Shown: positions 33,993-43,051, counted from the stretch's first letter. The stretch: 64,000 bases of DNA from Allobosea vaviloviae (GCF_001298265.1 NZ_LGSZ01000054.1:1-64000); one strand, 5' to 3'. Numbers and translations are program-made. Notes: generated by a model from the sequence alone, not told the origin.

Positions 33993-34580
33993 ATGGCCAA
34001 GACCGCACACTCACCCCGACAGACCGCCCGCGTCGTGCCGCTCCGCAAGAGCACGACCATCGAAATGACCCGGCTCGCCTGTCCTAACACGCAACAGGCG
34101 ATCCTGATCTCCGAGAGTTTTGGGCTCCCGGTCCTCGAGGGCGACGGCATCCGCGACATGCACGAGCGGTTGATTGTGGAGACCGCGGCCAGCCTGCAGG
34201 AAGGGCTTGGAGAGCGAGCGATGCAGATCCACCTGCAGCGCATCGTCGGCGCCTATGTAGGCTCGGCCCATGGCGCCGGACAGTTCTACTCCCGCGCGGT
34301 TACCGAGGCGCGCGACGCTACCGCCAAATCGGCCTGCGACGATCGCGACGAGGATGTCGATGGCCCGGTCGGCTTCGACGGCCCCGCCCAGCGCAAGCGA
34401 GAATTTGCCGCCGACATGGGCGTCCAGGCCCACGCGCTGCTGATGGCGGCCGAGGGCGCTGTCGCGGCTTATGAGCAGGTCATTGGCGAACGGTGGAAGC
34501 CCTTCGAGCGAGCTGCTGAGACCACAAGTCCGTCCGTCGATCGCAAGGCGGCGTCGGTTCAGATGGCCGCCTTCGGCTAA
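33993..34580 (+). CDS. Conserved hypothetical protein of the element backbone
   Basis: A 195-residue protein starting MAKTAHSPRQTARVVPLRKS with a central NTQQAILISESFGLPVLEGD and a helical segment MQIHLQRIVGAYVGSAHGAG. I do not recognise a family. The ATG at 33993 has AAAAAAGGA upstream. It has no membrane segment or signal peptide. It lies between the coiled-coil gene and the ArdC-like gene. Confidence 0.6.
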   Translation: MAKTAHSPRQTARVVPLRKSTTIEMTRLACPNTQQAILISESFGLPVLEGDGIRDMHERLIVETAASLQEGLGERAMQIHLQRIVGAYVGSAHGAGQFYSRAVTEARDATAKSACDDRDEDVDGPVGFDGPAQRKREFAADMGVQAHALLMAAEGAVAAYEQVIGERWKPFERAAETTSPSVDRKAASVQMAAFG

Positions 34581-34588
34581 GCCAGTGC

Positions 34589-34611
34589 GAGCGGGGCGAC
34601 AAGCCCCGCTC
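34589..34611 (+). terminator. Strong hairpin after the hypothetical gene
   Basis: GAGCGGGGC and GCCCCGCTC form a perfect 9-bp stem with a 5-base loop, 8 bases past the stop codon. No long T run follows. Confidence 0.55.
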
Positions 34612-34844
34612 GTCGTCTATCAAAGTCCAAGGCGAACCTGGCGAAGCAGAGAAGAGCGGGTTGGCCGCAATGACCGCGACCCGTCCCGGCCGACGGTCTT
34701 GGCCGGGACGGCATCGGCTGCAACGGCCTTGCCGTCTTCCACTTCGTTCCAGCCCGCCGGGTGCAGCCACCGCCTGGCCTCCCGGCTTTTCGACCTCCGT
34801 GACGGGGTCGCGATCAGCGCGACCTCCACGATGGAGGTTGGATC

Positions 34845-35771
34845 ATGAGCAGGTCAGAAGAGAAGCTGCGCACGGACGTCTATGCGCGGATCACCGATAG
34901 GATCGTCGCCGGTCTGGAGAAGGGCGTGCGTCCGTGGATGCAGCCATGGCGGTCTGAAAACGGCAGCGGAGGCGTGACGCGGCCGCTGCGGCATAATGGT
35001 CTGCCCTATAGCGGGATGAACGTGCTTTTGCTGTGGACTGAAGCTGCGGCGCGCGGATACGCCTCGCCGATCTGGATGACGTTCAAGCAGGCGCTCGAAC
35101 TCGGCGGCGCTGTGCGCAAGGGTGAGACCGGCTCGACGGTTGTCTTTGCCAGCCGCTTTAAGAAAACCGAAACCGATGCCTCGGGCGACGTTGTCGATCG
35201 GGAGATCCCGTTCCTCAGATCCTACACGGTCTTCAACGCAGAGCAGATCGACGGCTTGCCTGCCAACGATCGCAACCAGTCCGAAGCACTCTGCGACCCG
35301 ATCGAGCGGAGCGATCATGCCGATCGCTTCTTCGCCCAGACCGGCGCCGTCATCCGACATGGCGGCGACCGCGCCTACTACTCTCCGGCGACCGACCACA
35401 TCCAGATGCCGCCTTTCGCGACGTTTTGCGACGCAGGTTCTTATGTCGCGACGCTGAGCCATGAGGCGACGCATTGGACGGCTGCAGCGCATCGCGCGAA
35501 CCGCGATCTCAGCCGCTACGCCAAGGATCGGAGCGAGCGGGCGCGCGAGGAACTGATCGCGGAACTCGGAAGCTGCTTCCTGTGCGCCGATCTCGGCATT
35601 GCGCCGGAGCTGGAGCCGCGTCCAGATCACGCCAGCTATCTCGGCTCCTGGCTTGAGGTTCTGTCCAGCGACAAGCGCTTCATCTTCGCCGCCGCGGCGC
35701 ATGCTCAGCGGGCCGTCGCTTATCTTCACGGGCTCCAGCCGCAGACCGGCTTGATCGCGGAGGCTGCATGA
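34845..35771 (+). CDS. ArdC-like antirestriction / zincin-like metallopeptidase
   Basis: A 308-residue protein with the N-terminal ssDNA-binding ArdC domain (DVYARITDRIVAGLEKGVRP, then GLPYSGMNVLLLW) and a zincin domain with the HEATH motif in VATLSHEATHWTAAAHRANR, followed by RAREELIAELGSCFLCADLG. ArdC-family proteins bind single-stranded DNA and protect entering plasmid DNA from restriction. GGAGG precedes the ATG. It fits a role in establishment of the element after transfer. Confidence 0.85.
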   Translation: MSRSEEKLRTDVYARITDRIVAGLEKGVRPWMQPWRSENGSGGVTRPLRHNGLPYSGMNVLLLWTEAAARGYASPIWMTFKQALELGGAVRKGETGSTVVFASRFKKTETDASGDVVDREIPFLRSYTVFNAEQIDGLPANDRNQSEALCDPIERSDHADRFFAQTGAVIRHGGDRAYYSPATDHIQMPPFATFCDAGSYVATLSHEATHWTAAAHRANRDLSRYAKDRSERAREELIAELGSCFLCADLGIAPELEPRPDHASYLGSWLEVLSSDKRFIFAAAAHAQRAVAYLHGLQPQTGLIAEAA

Positions 35772-36123
35772 GTGATCGAGCACGATGATGCCGGAGCCAG
35801 TTCGGAATTACTGGAGGCGCTACCACCATGCGTTCCCCAGGTGTTTCCAAGGGCCTTGCGTCCACTGCGTCCTCGATCGGCATGTCTGACCGGAGGCCGT
35901 CGTCACTGGCGCGCCGTCTCGCTCTCACACCTGCAACGGCCATCCGCGCCTTTCTTCCCCTGGGCCCTGCGGTCCCATTCCTCGCGGGACAAGAAACCCC
36001 CCTCCCGGCCGTCCTCCACTGCGTTGCGGCCCGATGGGGTGCAGGTCGAGCGCCTCCGGTCTTTCGACTGCCATCGAGGCCGCGATGGGCGATAGCCTCG
36101 AGCAACCAGAAGGAAGTACGACA
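35772..36123. other. 352-bp intergenic region without a gene
   Basis: Nothing recognisable is encoded on either strand. It separates the ArdC-like gene from DUF736 and presumably contains the DUF736 promoter. Confidence 0.4.
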
Positions 36124-36432
36124 ATGGCGATCATCGGCAGCTTCACCTCGAACGGCGACGGCTTCAACGGCACGATCAAGACCCTCAACCTCAACGTCAA
36201 AGCCAAGATGGTGCGCCCGGAGCGGTCATCGGAGAAGGGCCCGGCCTTCCGCATCCTCGCAGGATCTGTCGAGTTCGGCGCGGCCTGGCAGAAGACCTCG
36301 GATGAGGGGCGCGATTATCTCTCGGTCAAGCTCGACGATCCGAGCTTCCCCGCTCCCATCTACGCCAACCTGATCCAAGTCGAAGGCACGGAAGGCCTCC
36401 AGCTCATCTGGTCCCGTCCGACCCGCAACTGA
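36124..36432 (+). CDS. DUF736 family protein
   Basis: A 102-residue protein, recognised by [40 protein letters not shown] and [23 protein letters not shown]736 proteins are very common on alphaproteobacterial plasmids and integrative elements; their function is unknown. The length is normal for the family. Confidence 0.85.
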   Translation: MAIIGSFTSNGDGFNGTIKTLNLNVKAKMVRPERSSEKGPAFRILAGSVEFGAAWQKTSDEGRDYLSVKLDDPSFPAPIYANLIQVEGTEGLQLIWSRPTRN

Positions 36433-36448
36433 GCCCCCAGTCCAAGAT

Positions 36449-36470
36449 GGCCCCGCCGTGAGGCGGGGCC
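36449..36470 (+). terminator. Terminator-type hairpin after DUF736
   Basis: GGCCCCGCC and GGCGGGGCC form a perfect 9-bp stem around a 4-base loop, 16 bases after the DUF736 stop, followed by AATCATTCC. Confidence 0.6.
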
Positions 36471-36536
36471 AATCATTCCGCCCCACGGCCGTGCGCCGAA
36501 AACCACTTCGCCTTCTCACCTCGTCAGTCCCCCTGT

Positions 36537-36668
36537 TGGTTTAAACCACAGCCGACTTCTAGAGCCGTCAGCGCGCGGATTGTGGTTCAAACAACCGCTG
36601 CCTCGCTGAAACAGCGATCCAATGATTTGTGGTGCAAACCACATCACTGCATGTGTTGGTTCAAACCA
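36537..36668. repeat. Cluster of four TGGTTTAAACCA-like palindromes (parS/iteron-like)
   Basis: Copies: TGGTTTAAACCA at 36537-36548, TGGTTCAAACAA at 36583-36594, TGGTGCAAACCA at 36630-36641 and TGGTTCAAACCA at 36657-36668. Start-to-start spacings are 46, 47 and 27 bp. Further copies flank parA (37249) and follow parB (39072), so these are likely ParB or auto-regulatory binding sites. The remaining spacer to 36916 holds a small AAATGC/GCATTT hairpin at 36797-36811 and no gene. Confidence 0.7.
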
Positions 36669-36916
36669 CACCTCGACCTTCGCGTGATCTGCTCGGTGTC
36701 AGCCGCCCTGGTGCTTCCCGCGTGAACTGGAGGGGCTCTCTGGTCGTGCCATGGTACGGCCGGCGGAGCCCGCCTCAAGGACGCGCGGTGCCCCCAAAAT
36801 GCTTCGCATTTCGGCTCCCCCACGCGCCGCCTCCGGCGGTCGGCTGCGCCGATCCTTGACCCGGTCTCCACCGACGCGTGGCGCGCCTTCGTCCATTCGA
36901 GACGAAGGAGGTTCTC

Positions 36917-37123
36917 ATGACCATGCCGATCGATCAGCAGATTGCCGAACTCAAGGCCGAACTGAACAATGCCTACCTGACGCCGCGCGAGCGACGCGAT
37001 GCGCAGCGGGAGCTGGAATTCCTGACCGAGCAGGACCGCAGCGATGCGGAGACGGAGTACTTCGCAGATGTCGAGGGTTGGGCTTCGGTCCACGCCGCCG
37101 AGCTTGCCGCACTGCCATTCTGA
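36917..37123 (+). CDS. Small helical acidic protein
   Basis: A 68-residue protein with PIDQQIAELKAELNNAYLTP and RRDAQRELEFLTEQDRSDAE, two predicted amphipathic helices. A strong GAAGGAGG ribosome binding site ends 5 bases before the ATG, supporting expression. It lies between the palindrome cluster and parA. No family is recognised. Confidence 0.6.
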   Translation: MTMPIDQQIAELKAELNNAYLTPRERRDAQRELEFLTEQDRSDAETEYFADVEGWASVHAAELAALPF

Positions 37124-37248
37124 GCATCACGATCCGAGACGGCCAGTCTGACGCCACGCGCGTCGGGCCGGCCTTTTTGCATGTCGCCCTGGCCTGCGCT
37201 TGCTCTGCTGCGCCCAGGCCAGATTCTCGTGGCCACTCGTCGGCGGTG

Positions 37249-37260
37249 TGGTTAAAACCA
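37249..37260. promoter_or_regulatory. TGGTTAAAACCA palindrome upstream of parA
   Basis: One mismatch from the consensus TGGTTTAAACCA, 77 bases before the parA start codon. It is placed where an autoregulatory operator of a par operon would be. Confidence 0.6.
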
Positions 37261-37337
37261 ACACCGTCACGTCATCGCCGCGATCTCCGGCCAGAACACG
37301 CTCCGATTGAAATCGTCGGGGCTGTATCGCGTTCGCC

Positions 37338-38081
37338 ATGAAGACCATTGTGATCAACAACCAGAAGGGCGGCGTCGGCAAGACGACGCTTGCCGTGCAT
37401 CTTGCCTGGCACCTGGCCGAGAGCGGCGCCCGCGTGCTGCTGATCGACGCCGATGCCCAAGGCAACGCCACCGATACGATGAAGCGTCATCGTGGCGACG
37501 TGACCGCCGCCGACCTGTTCCGACAGGGCAGGGCTCCAGTCACTGGGGGCACTGAGGGGATCACGCTCGCGGCCTCGGACAGCTCGCTCACCGATGTCGA
37601 TCGCGGCGATGCGGCCGGCATCCATCAGTTCCGCGACAATCTCCGGGCCGGCAGCGCGGCGTTCGATGTCTGCGTCATCGACACGCCGCCCTCGCTGGGC
37701 CTGCGCAGCGTGGCCGCGCTGGTCGCCGCGACCCATGTGCTGTCGCCGATCTACCTCGAGGATTACTCGGTGAAAGGCGTGAAGGGACTGCTGCAGACCG
37801 TGATCGGCGTGCAGAAGCGCTACGGCCGATCCGACATGAAGTTTCTCGGACTGCTGCCGTCGAACTTCAACACGAAGTCGCCGCGTCAGCGGGCGCATCT
37901 CGACCAGCTTCTGCGCGAGGCTGGCAAATACGTCTTCCCCGGCCACATCGTCGCGCGTGATGGCTATGCCGAAGCGGTCGCCGAGGGCGTGCCCGTGTGG
38001 AAGCTGAAGAAGCGCTCGGCGCAGGAGGCCGGCCGCGAAATCCGCCTCGTCCTGTCGCGCATCGTCGAGCATTTGGGGTGA
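37338..38081 (+). CDS. parA: ParA-family partition ATPase
   Basis: A 247-residue ParA with the deviant Walker A loop NQKGGVGKTTLAVHLAWHLA at residues 5-24, VLLIDADAQGNATDT (Walker A') and VCVIDTPPSLGLRSVAALVA (Walker B). It is a short ParA without an N-terminal HTH, so transcriptional control would fall to ParB or another protein. It is followed 4 bases later by parB. It would move the ParB-bound element during cell division or stabilise its excised circular form. Confidence 0.85.
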   Translation: MKTIVINNQKGGVGKTTLAVHLAWHLAESGARVLLIDADAQGNATDTMKRHRGDVTAADLFRQGRAPVTGGTEGITLAASDSSLTDVDRGDAAGIHQFRDNLRAGSAAFDVCVIDTPPSLGLRSVAALVAATHVLSPIYLEDYSVKGVKGLLQTVIGVQKRYGRSDMKFLGLLPSNFNTKSPRQRAHLDQLLREAGKYVFPGHIVARDGYAEAVAEGVPVWKLKKRSAQEAGREIRLVLSRIVEHLG

Positions 38082-38085
38082 TCGC

Positions 38086-39036
38086 ATGGCGCTTGATCTG
38101 AGCTTCAAGGATCTGGCGGATGTCGCCGCAGATGGAGGGTCGGATGGCCGACCGCTCAAGGTGGCGCTGGACCTGATCGACGAGGATCCCAATCAGCCGC
38201 GGCTCGAGTTTCCAGAGGACGAACTGCAGCACCTTGCCGCGTCGGTCCGGATCGAGGGCATTCTCCAGCCGATCGTGGTCAGGCACTCAGAGCAGGCGGG
38301 CCGCTTCATCATCGTCATGGGCGCGCGGCGTTACCGGGCCGCTAAGATTGCCGCGCTGGTCGAGGCACCCGTCTTCGTTCAGGACGGCACTGACGCGAAC
38401 CCTTACGCCCAGATGGTCGAGAACATTCAGCGCGACGATCTCAAGCCCAGCGAGATCGCGCGCTTCATCACGGCTCGGCTCGAGGCGGGCGAGAAGCAGA
38501 CGGAGATTGCACGGCGTCTGGGCAAGCCGCGCGACTGGGTTTCGCGCTATGCGGCGGTACCGAAGATGCCGGAGTTCTTGCAGGAGAAACTCCCCACGAG
38601 TTCGATCCGCGCGGTCTACGAGCTCTACCAGGCGTGGCGGCAGGAGCCTGCTGTCGTGGAGCGAGCCGTCAATGAGCGGCACACCTTCACCGATGCGCAG
38701 GCGCGAGAGTTTGCATCCAGCCTCCGGGCTTTCGTCGATCCAGCGGTAGCGCCCGACACAGCAGCACGGGATGGGGCCAAGGATGTCCGAGCGCCGGAGA
38801 CAGGTCGCGCATCGGCTCGCGAGAAACCATCCTCAAGCTTAACCACAGTGCCGTCCGGAACGGGAAGAAAAGGCATGCCCGTGGTGCGGGTGCGCGCTGG
38901 CAAGCGGGTCGGTCAGTTGGTCCTCGACGCAAGGTCGGATGCCGAACAAGGGAGCGCCCGCGTCGCCTTCGATGATGGTGGAAGCGAGGACGTTCCTGTT
39001 GGCGAGCTGCGGATCGAGGCCGTGCTGATCGGCTAA
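38086..39036 (+). CDS. parB: ParB-family centromere-binding protein
   Basis: A 316-residue ParB: DLIDEDPNQPRLEFPEDELQ, FIIVMGARRYRAAKIAALVE and YAQMVENIQRDDLKPSEIAR are the N-terminal CTPase/nuclease-like domain motifs, followed by an HTH (KQTEIARRLGKPRDWVSRYA). The C-terminal 100 residues are variable and end in a small beta domain. It pairs with parA upstream, and the likely binding sites are the TGGTTTAAACCA palindromes flanking the operon. Confidence 0.85.
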   Translation: MALDLSFKDLADVAADGGSDGRPLKVALDLIDEDPNQPRLEFPEDELQHLAASVRIEGILQPIVVRHSEQAGRFIIVMGARRYRAAKIAALVEAPVFVQDGTDANPYAQMVENIQRDDLKPSEIARFITARLEAGEKQTEIARRLGKPRDWVSRYAAVPKMPEFLQEKLPTSSIRAVYELYQAWRQEPAVVERAVNERHTFTDAQAREFASSLRAFVDPAVAPDTAARDGAKDVRAPETGRASAREKPSSSLTTVPSGTGRKGMPVVRVRAGKRVGQLVLDARSDAEQGSARVAFDDGGSEDVPVGELRIEAVLIG

Positions 39037-39069
39037 GCCGGGCCGCCCTGCCACTGTCGTTTCGCAAGG

Positions 39070-39085
39070 CGTGGTTTAAACCACG
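39070..39085. promoter_or_regulatory. Perfect 16-bp palindrome downstream of parB
   Basis: CGTGGTTTAAACCACG is fully self-complementary and contains the consensus TGGTTTAAACCA. It lies 34 bases after the parB stop and is the best match of the series, so it is the strongest parS candidate. A half site GTGGTT follows at about 39125. Confidence 0.65.
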
Positions 39086-39252
39086 CTCTTTCGGCTCCTG
39101 TTCGATCGCCTAGACCCGCGGCGTTGTGGTTCGCTGTGGGCAGTTCCCATACGGCAGCTATTCCAGCTTCTCGAATCGTTAACCGAGGTGGATGGTGGAG
39201 AGTCTTTGGGTTCTATTCTAGTGCAGGATAGGCTTGCCGCCAGCGATTTATT

Positions 39253-39267
39253 ACGCCAGATTGGCGT
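39253..39267. other. Candidate oriT-associated inverted repeat
   Basis: ACGCCA and TGGCGT form a perfect 6-bp repeat around GAT, 54 bases upstream of the relaxosome gene. Short inverted repeats in the region just before mobC and relaxase genes often mark oriT. The nick site cannot be assigned from sequence alone. Confidence 0.35.
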
Positions 39268-39320
39268 GGCGACTCGCTTTAGCGCGTCGATGGTCTTTGT
39301 TGCAGTGAGAGGACGCCCAG

Positions 39321-39830
39321 GTGCCGACGCTGACGTTGCGAGTTTCGGACGAGCTGGCGCTTCAGTTTGCGGCTCTGGCGGCGACCGAAGGCGGCAAGTC
39401 GGTGCTGATCCGCCGGTTGATGGAGAACGCTGTCGGCGCGCCGTCATCGAAGCGGGGACCGGTCGCTGTCGGCGCGCCGCAGAAGGTGACGGTGCGCTTC
39501 CGGGAGAGCGAAATGCATCAGCTCAGGGAGATGGCGTCGGCACGGGGGATGACGCGGACGCAATGGATCACGTCGCTGGTGCGGTCACGCCTGGGTGCGC
39601 CGGCGCAGCAGTCGGATGGCGAGCGTGAGGAGCTGCGGACCATCGCGCGCGAGTTGAACCGGATCGGCGGCAACATCAACCAGATCGCGCGGGCTGCCAA
39701 CGCTGGCGACAGTACGAAACTAGGCGGCTCGAGGTACGGACTAGATGAGGCCCGCTTGGCGCTTGAAGCGCTTCAGGGTGAATTGAAGGGCGTGCTGGAT
39801 CGGACCAGCACCTACTGGGAGGGCCAGTAA
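39321..39830 (+). CDS. Relaxosome accessory protein, MobC-like ribbon-helix-helix
   Basis: A 169-residue protein with VTVRFRESEMHQLREMASAR, the basic ribbon-helix-helix start of MobC-family proteins, and IARELNRIGGNINQIARAAN, the conserved helix of this family. It would bind oriT and help the relaxase open the DNA. The start is a GTG. The stop overlaps the relaxase start (TAATG), so both are produced together. Confidence 0.8.
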   Translation: MPTLTLRVSDELALQFAALAATEGGKSVLIRRLMENAVGAPSSKRGPVAVGAPQKVTVRFRESEMHQLREMASARGMTRTQWITSLVRSRLGAPAQQSDGEREELRTIARELNRIGGNINQIARAANAGDSTKLGGSRYGLDEARLALEALQGELKGVLDRTSTYWEGQ

Positions 39831-40891
39831 TGAGCGGGAAGCGTGCTCAAGAGCTGCTCGATGACCTACCGCCGATCTCCTATGTGTGGCGGACACCGGT
39901 GCGGCGGCCTCGGGTTTCTGAGGCCGACATTCCCGATCCGGTCGCGCCGCAGCGCGTCACGCCGGCGATGCGGGCGCGGCTCGAACGGATCGTCGGGCGT
40001 GCGCCGGAGGTCATGGTCAAGATCACCGGGCGCACCAAGGATGCCGGGCACCTCAAGTCTCATCTGGAATACATCATGCGCAATGGCGAGCTGACGGCAG
40101 AGACCGAGCAGGGCTCGCTTATGCAGGGCAGGGAAGGTCTGAAGGATATGCAGTCGCGTTGGACCGAAGACACAGTGCTCGACGATAAGAGGCGTCGCGA
40201 CGGCTCAGTCTCGGTCAACATCATCCTTTCGATGCCGCCAGGGACCAATCCGATCGCGGTGAAGGATGCTGTGCGGGCTTTCGCGATCGAGACGTTCGGA
40301 GCCAACCACGATTACGTCTTCGTTCAGCATCTCGATGACAAGCACCCGCATGTGCATCTGACGGTTCGATCGCAGGGCTATAACGGGAAGCGCCTGAACC
40401 CCCGGAAGGCTGATCTGGCGACGTGGCGCGAGCGGTTCGCCGGCGAGCTTCGGTTGCGCGGCGTCGCGGCCGAGGCGACGCCGCGTCGGACGCGGGGAAA
40501 GGTGCGCAAGTACGACAAGGGGACAGTGGTGGCGCTGCGGCGTCGCGGCGTCGTTCCCGAGACGGACAAGGGGGCGCGGGCCGACGTCGTGCGGACTGCG
40601 GCTGCCGGCGTATCAGGTTCGCGACCATGGGAAGCGAAGGCTCGCGAGCGCCAGGCGAAGATCCGGGCTCAGTACCTAGTTCAAGCCAAGGAGCTGGAGC
40701 GGACTGGGAAGGGGAGCGATCGGGCTCTTGCGGCGAAGGTGCGGGAGTTCGTTGCCAACATGCCCGATCCGGAAACGCGGCGGGAACAATTGAAGCGGGA
40801 ACTTGGCATCGCGGCGCAGCGTGCTCAACACAAACGAGAGATGTCAAACAATGCCGGCAATCACACTACCGAAAAAAGCGATGATAGGTAG
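39830..40891 (+). CDS. Relaxase / mobilization nuclease (VirD2-like)
   Basis: A 353-residue relaxase. The N-terminal part contains VMVKITGRTKDAGHLKSHLE, a domain typical of VirD2/TraI-like relaxases. The metal-binding motif is HLDDKHPHVHL, with the HxH triad in YVFVQHLDDKHPHVHLTVRS at about residues 164-182. The C-terminal third is highly charged. The catalytic tyrosine cannot be assigned confidently. It would nick oriT and lead the transferred strand. No type IV secretion genes are present in this window, so transfer needs genes outside it or a helper. Confidence 0.8.
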   Translation: MSGKRAQELLDDLPPISYVWRTPVRRPRVSEADIPDPVAPQRVTPAMRARLERIVGRAPEVMVKITGRTKDAGHLKSHLEYIMRNGELTAETEQGSLMQGREGLKDMQSRWTEDTVLDDKRRRDGSVSVNIILSMPPGTNPIAVKDAVRAFAIETFGANHDYVFVQHLDDKHPHVHLTVRSQGYNGKRLNPRKADLATWRERFAGELRLRGVAAEATPRRTRGKVRKYDKGTVVALRRRGVVPETDKGARADVVRTAAAGVSGSRPWEAKARERQAKIRAQYLVQAKELERTGKGSDRALAAKVREFVANMPDPETRREQLKRELGIAAQRAQHKREMSNNAGNHTTEKSDDR

Positions 40892-40989
40892 TTTGGGCCA
40901 ATGCTTTTGCAGCAATCATGTCGCTTCTCACTAACGCGGGTTAGTCGGATGAGCCGATCACGAGCACTCTGAAACCAGCCAAACAGTCA

Positions 40990-41029
40990 TTCGGCGGCTG
41001 CGACGCCCAGAAGGCGCGCAGCCGCCGAA
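40990..41029. terminator. Hairpin between convergent relaxase and porin genes
   Basis: TTCGGCGGCTGCG and its exact complement CGCAGCCGCCGAA form a 13-bp stem with a 14-base loop. It sits between two convergent genes and could end transcription from both sides. No clear T tract is present. A smaller ACTAAC/GTTAGT hairpin lies at 40930-40945. Confidence 0.5.
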
Positions 41030-41122
41030 TTGGTCTGTCGGGCGTTGATCGATCGGCACAGGTCCTGGTTGAATGCGTAGAGCACGATTGCGCTCCGATC
41101 GGTCGAAGGCGGATCCCGTCGC

Positions 41123-41794
41123 CTACATCCCAAACTTGTAGGACAGGCCCGCCATCACGCGGTCGTCGGTAGATTTGCCTCGACCGAGGCCGGCCGGAAC
41201 CAATCCTTTCGTCTTGCCGTAGTCCGCGTGGGTATATTCGAGCCTGGCGACCAGATTGTCGGTCAAGGCCCGTTCGACGCCGGCGCCGGCGATCCACCCT
41301 GTCTGCGTCTTGCTCTTGCTTATCAGACCGGGCGCGGTGATCTGCTGGTCGCGAAATGCGAAGCCGCCGGTGCCGTAAACCAACCAACGATCGATGGCAT
41401 AGCCAGCGCGGCCGCGAACCGACCCATCATACCGCTCGCGAACCTTGGCTGCGCCAGCCAAGGCGTTCGATTTCGAGCCGGATGACAAAAGCGCGGCGTC
41501 GGCCTCGAGCCCGTAAACGATCGGCCCGAGCTGAATGTTGTATCCCGCATAGCCGCCGATCGCCCCGCGCGATCGAGTGCTCTTGCGGCCGGCAAGCCCG
41601 GTTGCCGCAGCGCCTTGCGTGCGATCATAACCGCCGCCCAGTCCAATGTAGGCCCCGGTCCAGTTGTAAGGCAGGGAACTATAGGCAGCAGGGGCAACGG
41701 GAGCACCCTTCCGGCTTGGCAGATCAGCGGCATGAACCGTTGCAAACGAGGCCACCGAAGCGGCGATGGCGAGGGGGAACGCCTTGATCGACAT
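41123..41794 (-). CDS. Outer membrane beta-barrel protein (Omp25/Omp31-like)
   Basis: A 223-residue protein with a signal peptide (MSIKAFPLAIAASVASFATV, cleavage near HA-ADLP), a NWTGAYIGLGGGYDRTQ strand typical of rhizobial Omp25/31 family barrels, repeated amphipathic strands, and a C-terminal YKFGM ending close to the usual aromatic terminus. It would form an eight-stranded barrel in the outer membrane. The internal ATG at 41792-41794 is preferred over longer starts because it gives a clean signal peptide. It marks the left end of the envelope-related cargo. Confidence 0.8.
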   Translation of the reverse strand: MSIKAFPLAIAASVASFATVHAADLPSRKGAPVAPAAYSSLPYNWTGAYIGLGGGYDRTQGAAATGLAGRKSTRSRGAIGGYAGYNIQLGPIVYGLEADAALLSSGSKSNALAGAAKVRERYDGSVRGRAGYAIDRWLVYGTGGFAFRDQQITAPGLISKSKTQTGWIAGAGVERALTDNLVARLEYTHADYGKTKGLVPAGLGRGKSTDDRVMAGLSYKFGM

Positions 41795-42009
41795 GGGTCT
41801 ATAGCTCCACAAGAATTGGTCGGACCGACCGAGTGAAGCGATAGGCTTGGCGAGACCGTCGGCGGATGGCCGATTGATTGATAATTCCCAATGTCGGCTT
41901 CTTCGTTTCGCGCTTTGTGCGCCTTGAAATCCGCACAATTCTCTAGCGGAGCCATCGACGATAAGCGCTCGCGGCGAACGAACGCCATGACCCCGTCCAG
42001 GAGACCGAC

Positions 42010-42558
42010 ATGAATTCCGATCTGCAGCGGCTCGCCGAGCGGCTATTGAACCAAGGCTCCGGTTCCCTGCCCGAGCGCGATCAGAAGGTTCTCAACCGAA
42101 TCGCCAAGCGCGCGCATATCAGCCGCGACCTGGAGCAAGAGTTCTCCGCGACACTGACCTTCGGCGAGCGCCTTTCGGATCGCGTCGCCGAGATCGGCGG
42201 TTCGTGGAGTTTCATTATCGGGTTCGGAGCGTTCCTTGTAGCCTGGGCGATCCTCAACAGCGTCATCCTGGCAACGAGCGCGTTCGATCCTTATCCGTAC
42301 ATCTTCCTGAACCTGTTACTCTCGATGATTGCGGCGATCCAGGCACCGATCATCATGATGTCGCAGAACCGCCAGGCCGAGAAAGACCGGCTGGCGGTTT
42401 CGCATGACTACGAGGTCAACCTCAAGGCCGAGATCGAGATCATGGCGCTGCACGAGAAGCTCGATGCATTGCGGATGGATCGCATCGATGCCGTGATTAC
42501 AGGGCAGCACGAGCAGCAGCGGTTATTGACGCTCTTGCTCGATCAGCGGCCCGACTGA
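42010..42558 (+). CDS. DUF1003 family membrane protein
   Basis: A 182-residue inner-membrane protein with two transmembrane helices (SWSFIIGFGAFLVAWAILNS and YPYIFLNLLLSMIAAIQAPI) followed by SQNRQAEKDRLAVSHDYEVN, the DUF1003 signature, and a C-terminal coiled coil. The function is unknown; related proteins are linked with metal or cyclic-nucleotide-related genes. It is transcribed divergently from the porin gene. Confidence 0.8.
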   Translation: MNSDLQRLAERLLNQGSGSLPERDQKVLNRIAKRAHISRDLEQEFSATLTFGERLSDRVAEIGGSWSFIIGFGAFLVAWAILNSVILATSAFDPYPYIFLNLLLSMIAAIQAPIIMMSQNRQAEKDRLAVSHDYEVNLKAEIEIMALHEKLDALRMDRIDAVITGQHEQQRLLTLLLDQRPD

Positions 42559-42697
42559 ACGACTCGGTGCTTGGCGTCCTTGGGCGCAGATTGCGAAACG
42601 GTATAGCCCTGTCCAAGTGACGCCACCCTGGCTGCTGTCAAAGTCTTCTCACGGTCGGCCTTGAAGCCGAGCCGATTCAGTAACCCAGGAGAAGACT

Positions 42698-43051
42698 ATG
42701 AGTTCGCGCAAGATCATTCCGGCCCTCATGGCCGCCACCATCGCCTTCGGCTCGTTCGGCGCAGCGGGCTTGGCCTTCGCCAAAGAGAGCAAGGGCCAGG
42801 AAACCAATGAGGCGCAGGTGATGCAGAACGCCAAGATCACCATGCAGCAGGCGATCGCCACCGCCGAGCAGGCCGTCGGCGGCAAGGCGACCGGCTCGGG
42901 CATCGACGACGAGAACGGTGTCGTCACCTTCGAGGTCGAGGTCGTCAAGGACGGCATGGGCCACAAGGTGCTGATCGACACCCAGACCGGCAAGATCACC
43001 AAGCAGGTCATGGCCAGCGCCGACAACGACGACGATGGCGACAACGACTGA
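42698..43051 (+). CDS. PepSY domain-containing periplasmic protein
   Basis: A 117-residue secreted protein. Residues 1-27 form a signal peptide ending in LAFA. The PepSY domain covers ITMQQAIATAEQAVGGKATG and VTFEVEVVKDGMGHKVLIDT with TGKI. The C-terminus is acidic (DNDDDGDND), which suggests cation binding. PepSY proteins often inhibit periplasmic proteases or act with sensor kinases. A paralogous domain is encoded at 44266. GGAG precedes the ATG, and a strong terminator follows at 43105. Confidence 0.8.
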   Translation: MSSRKIIPALMAATIAFGSFGAAGLAFAKESKGQETNEAQVMQNAKITMQQAIATAEQAVGGKATGSGIDDENGVVTFEVEVVKDGMGHKVLIDTQTGKITKQVMASADNDDDGDND

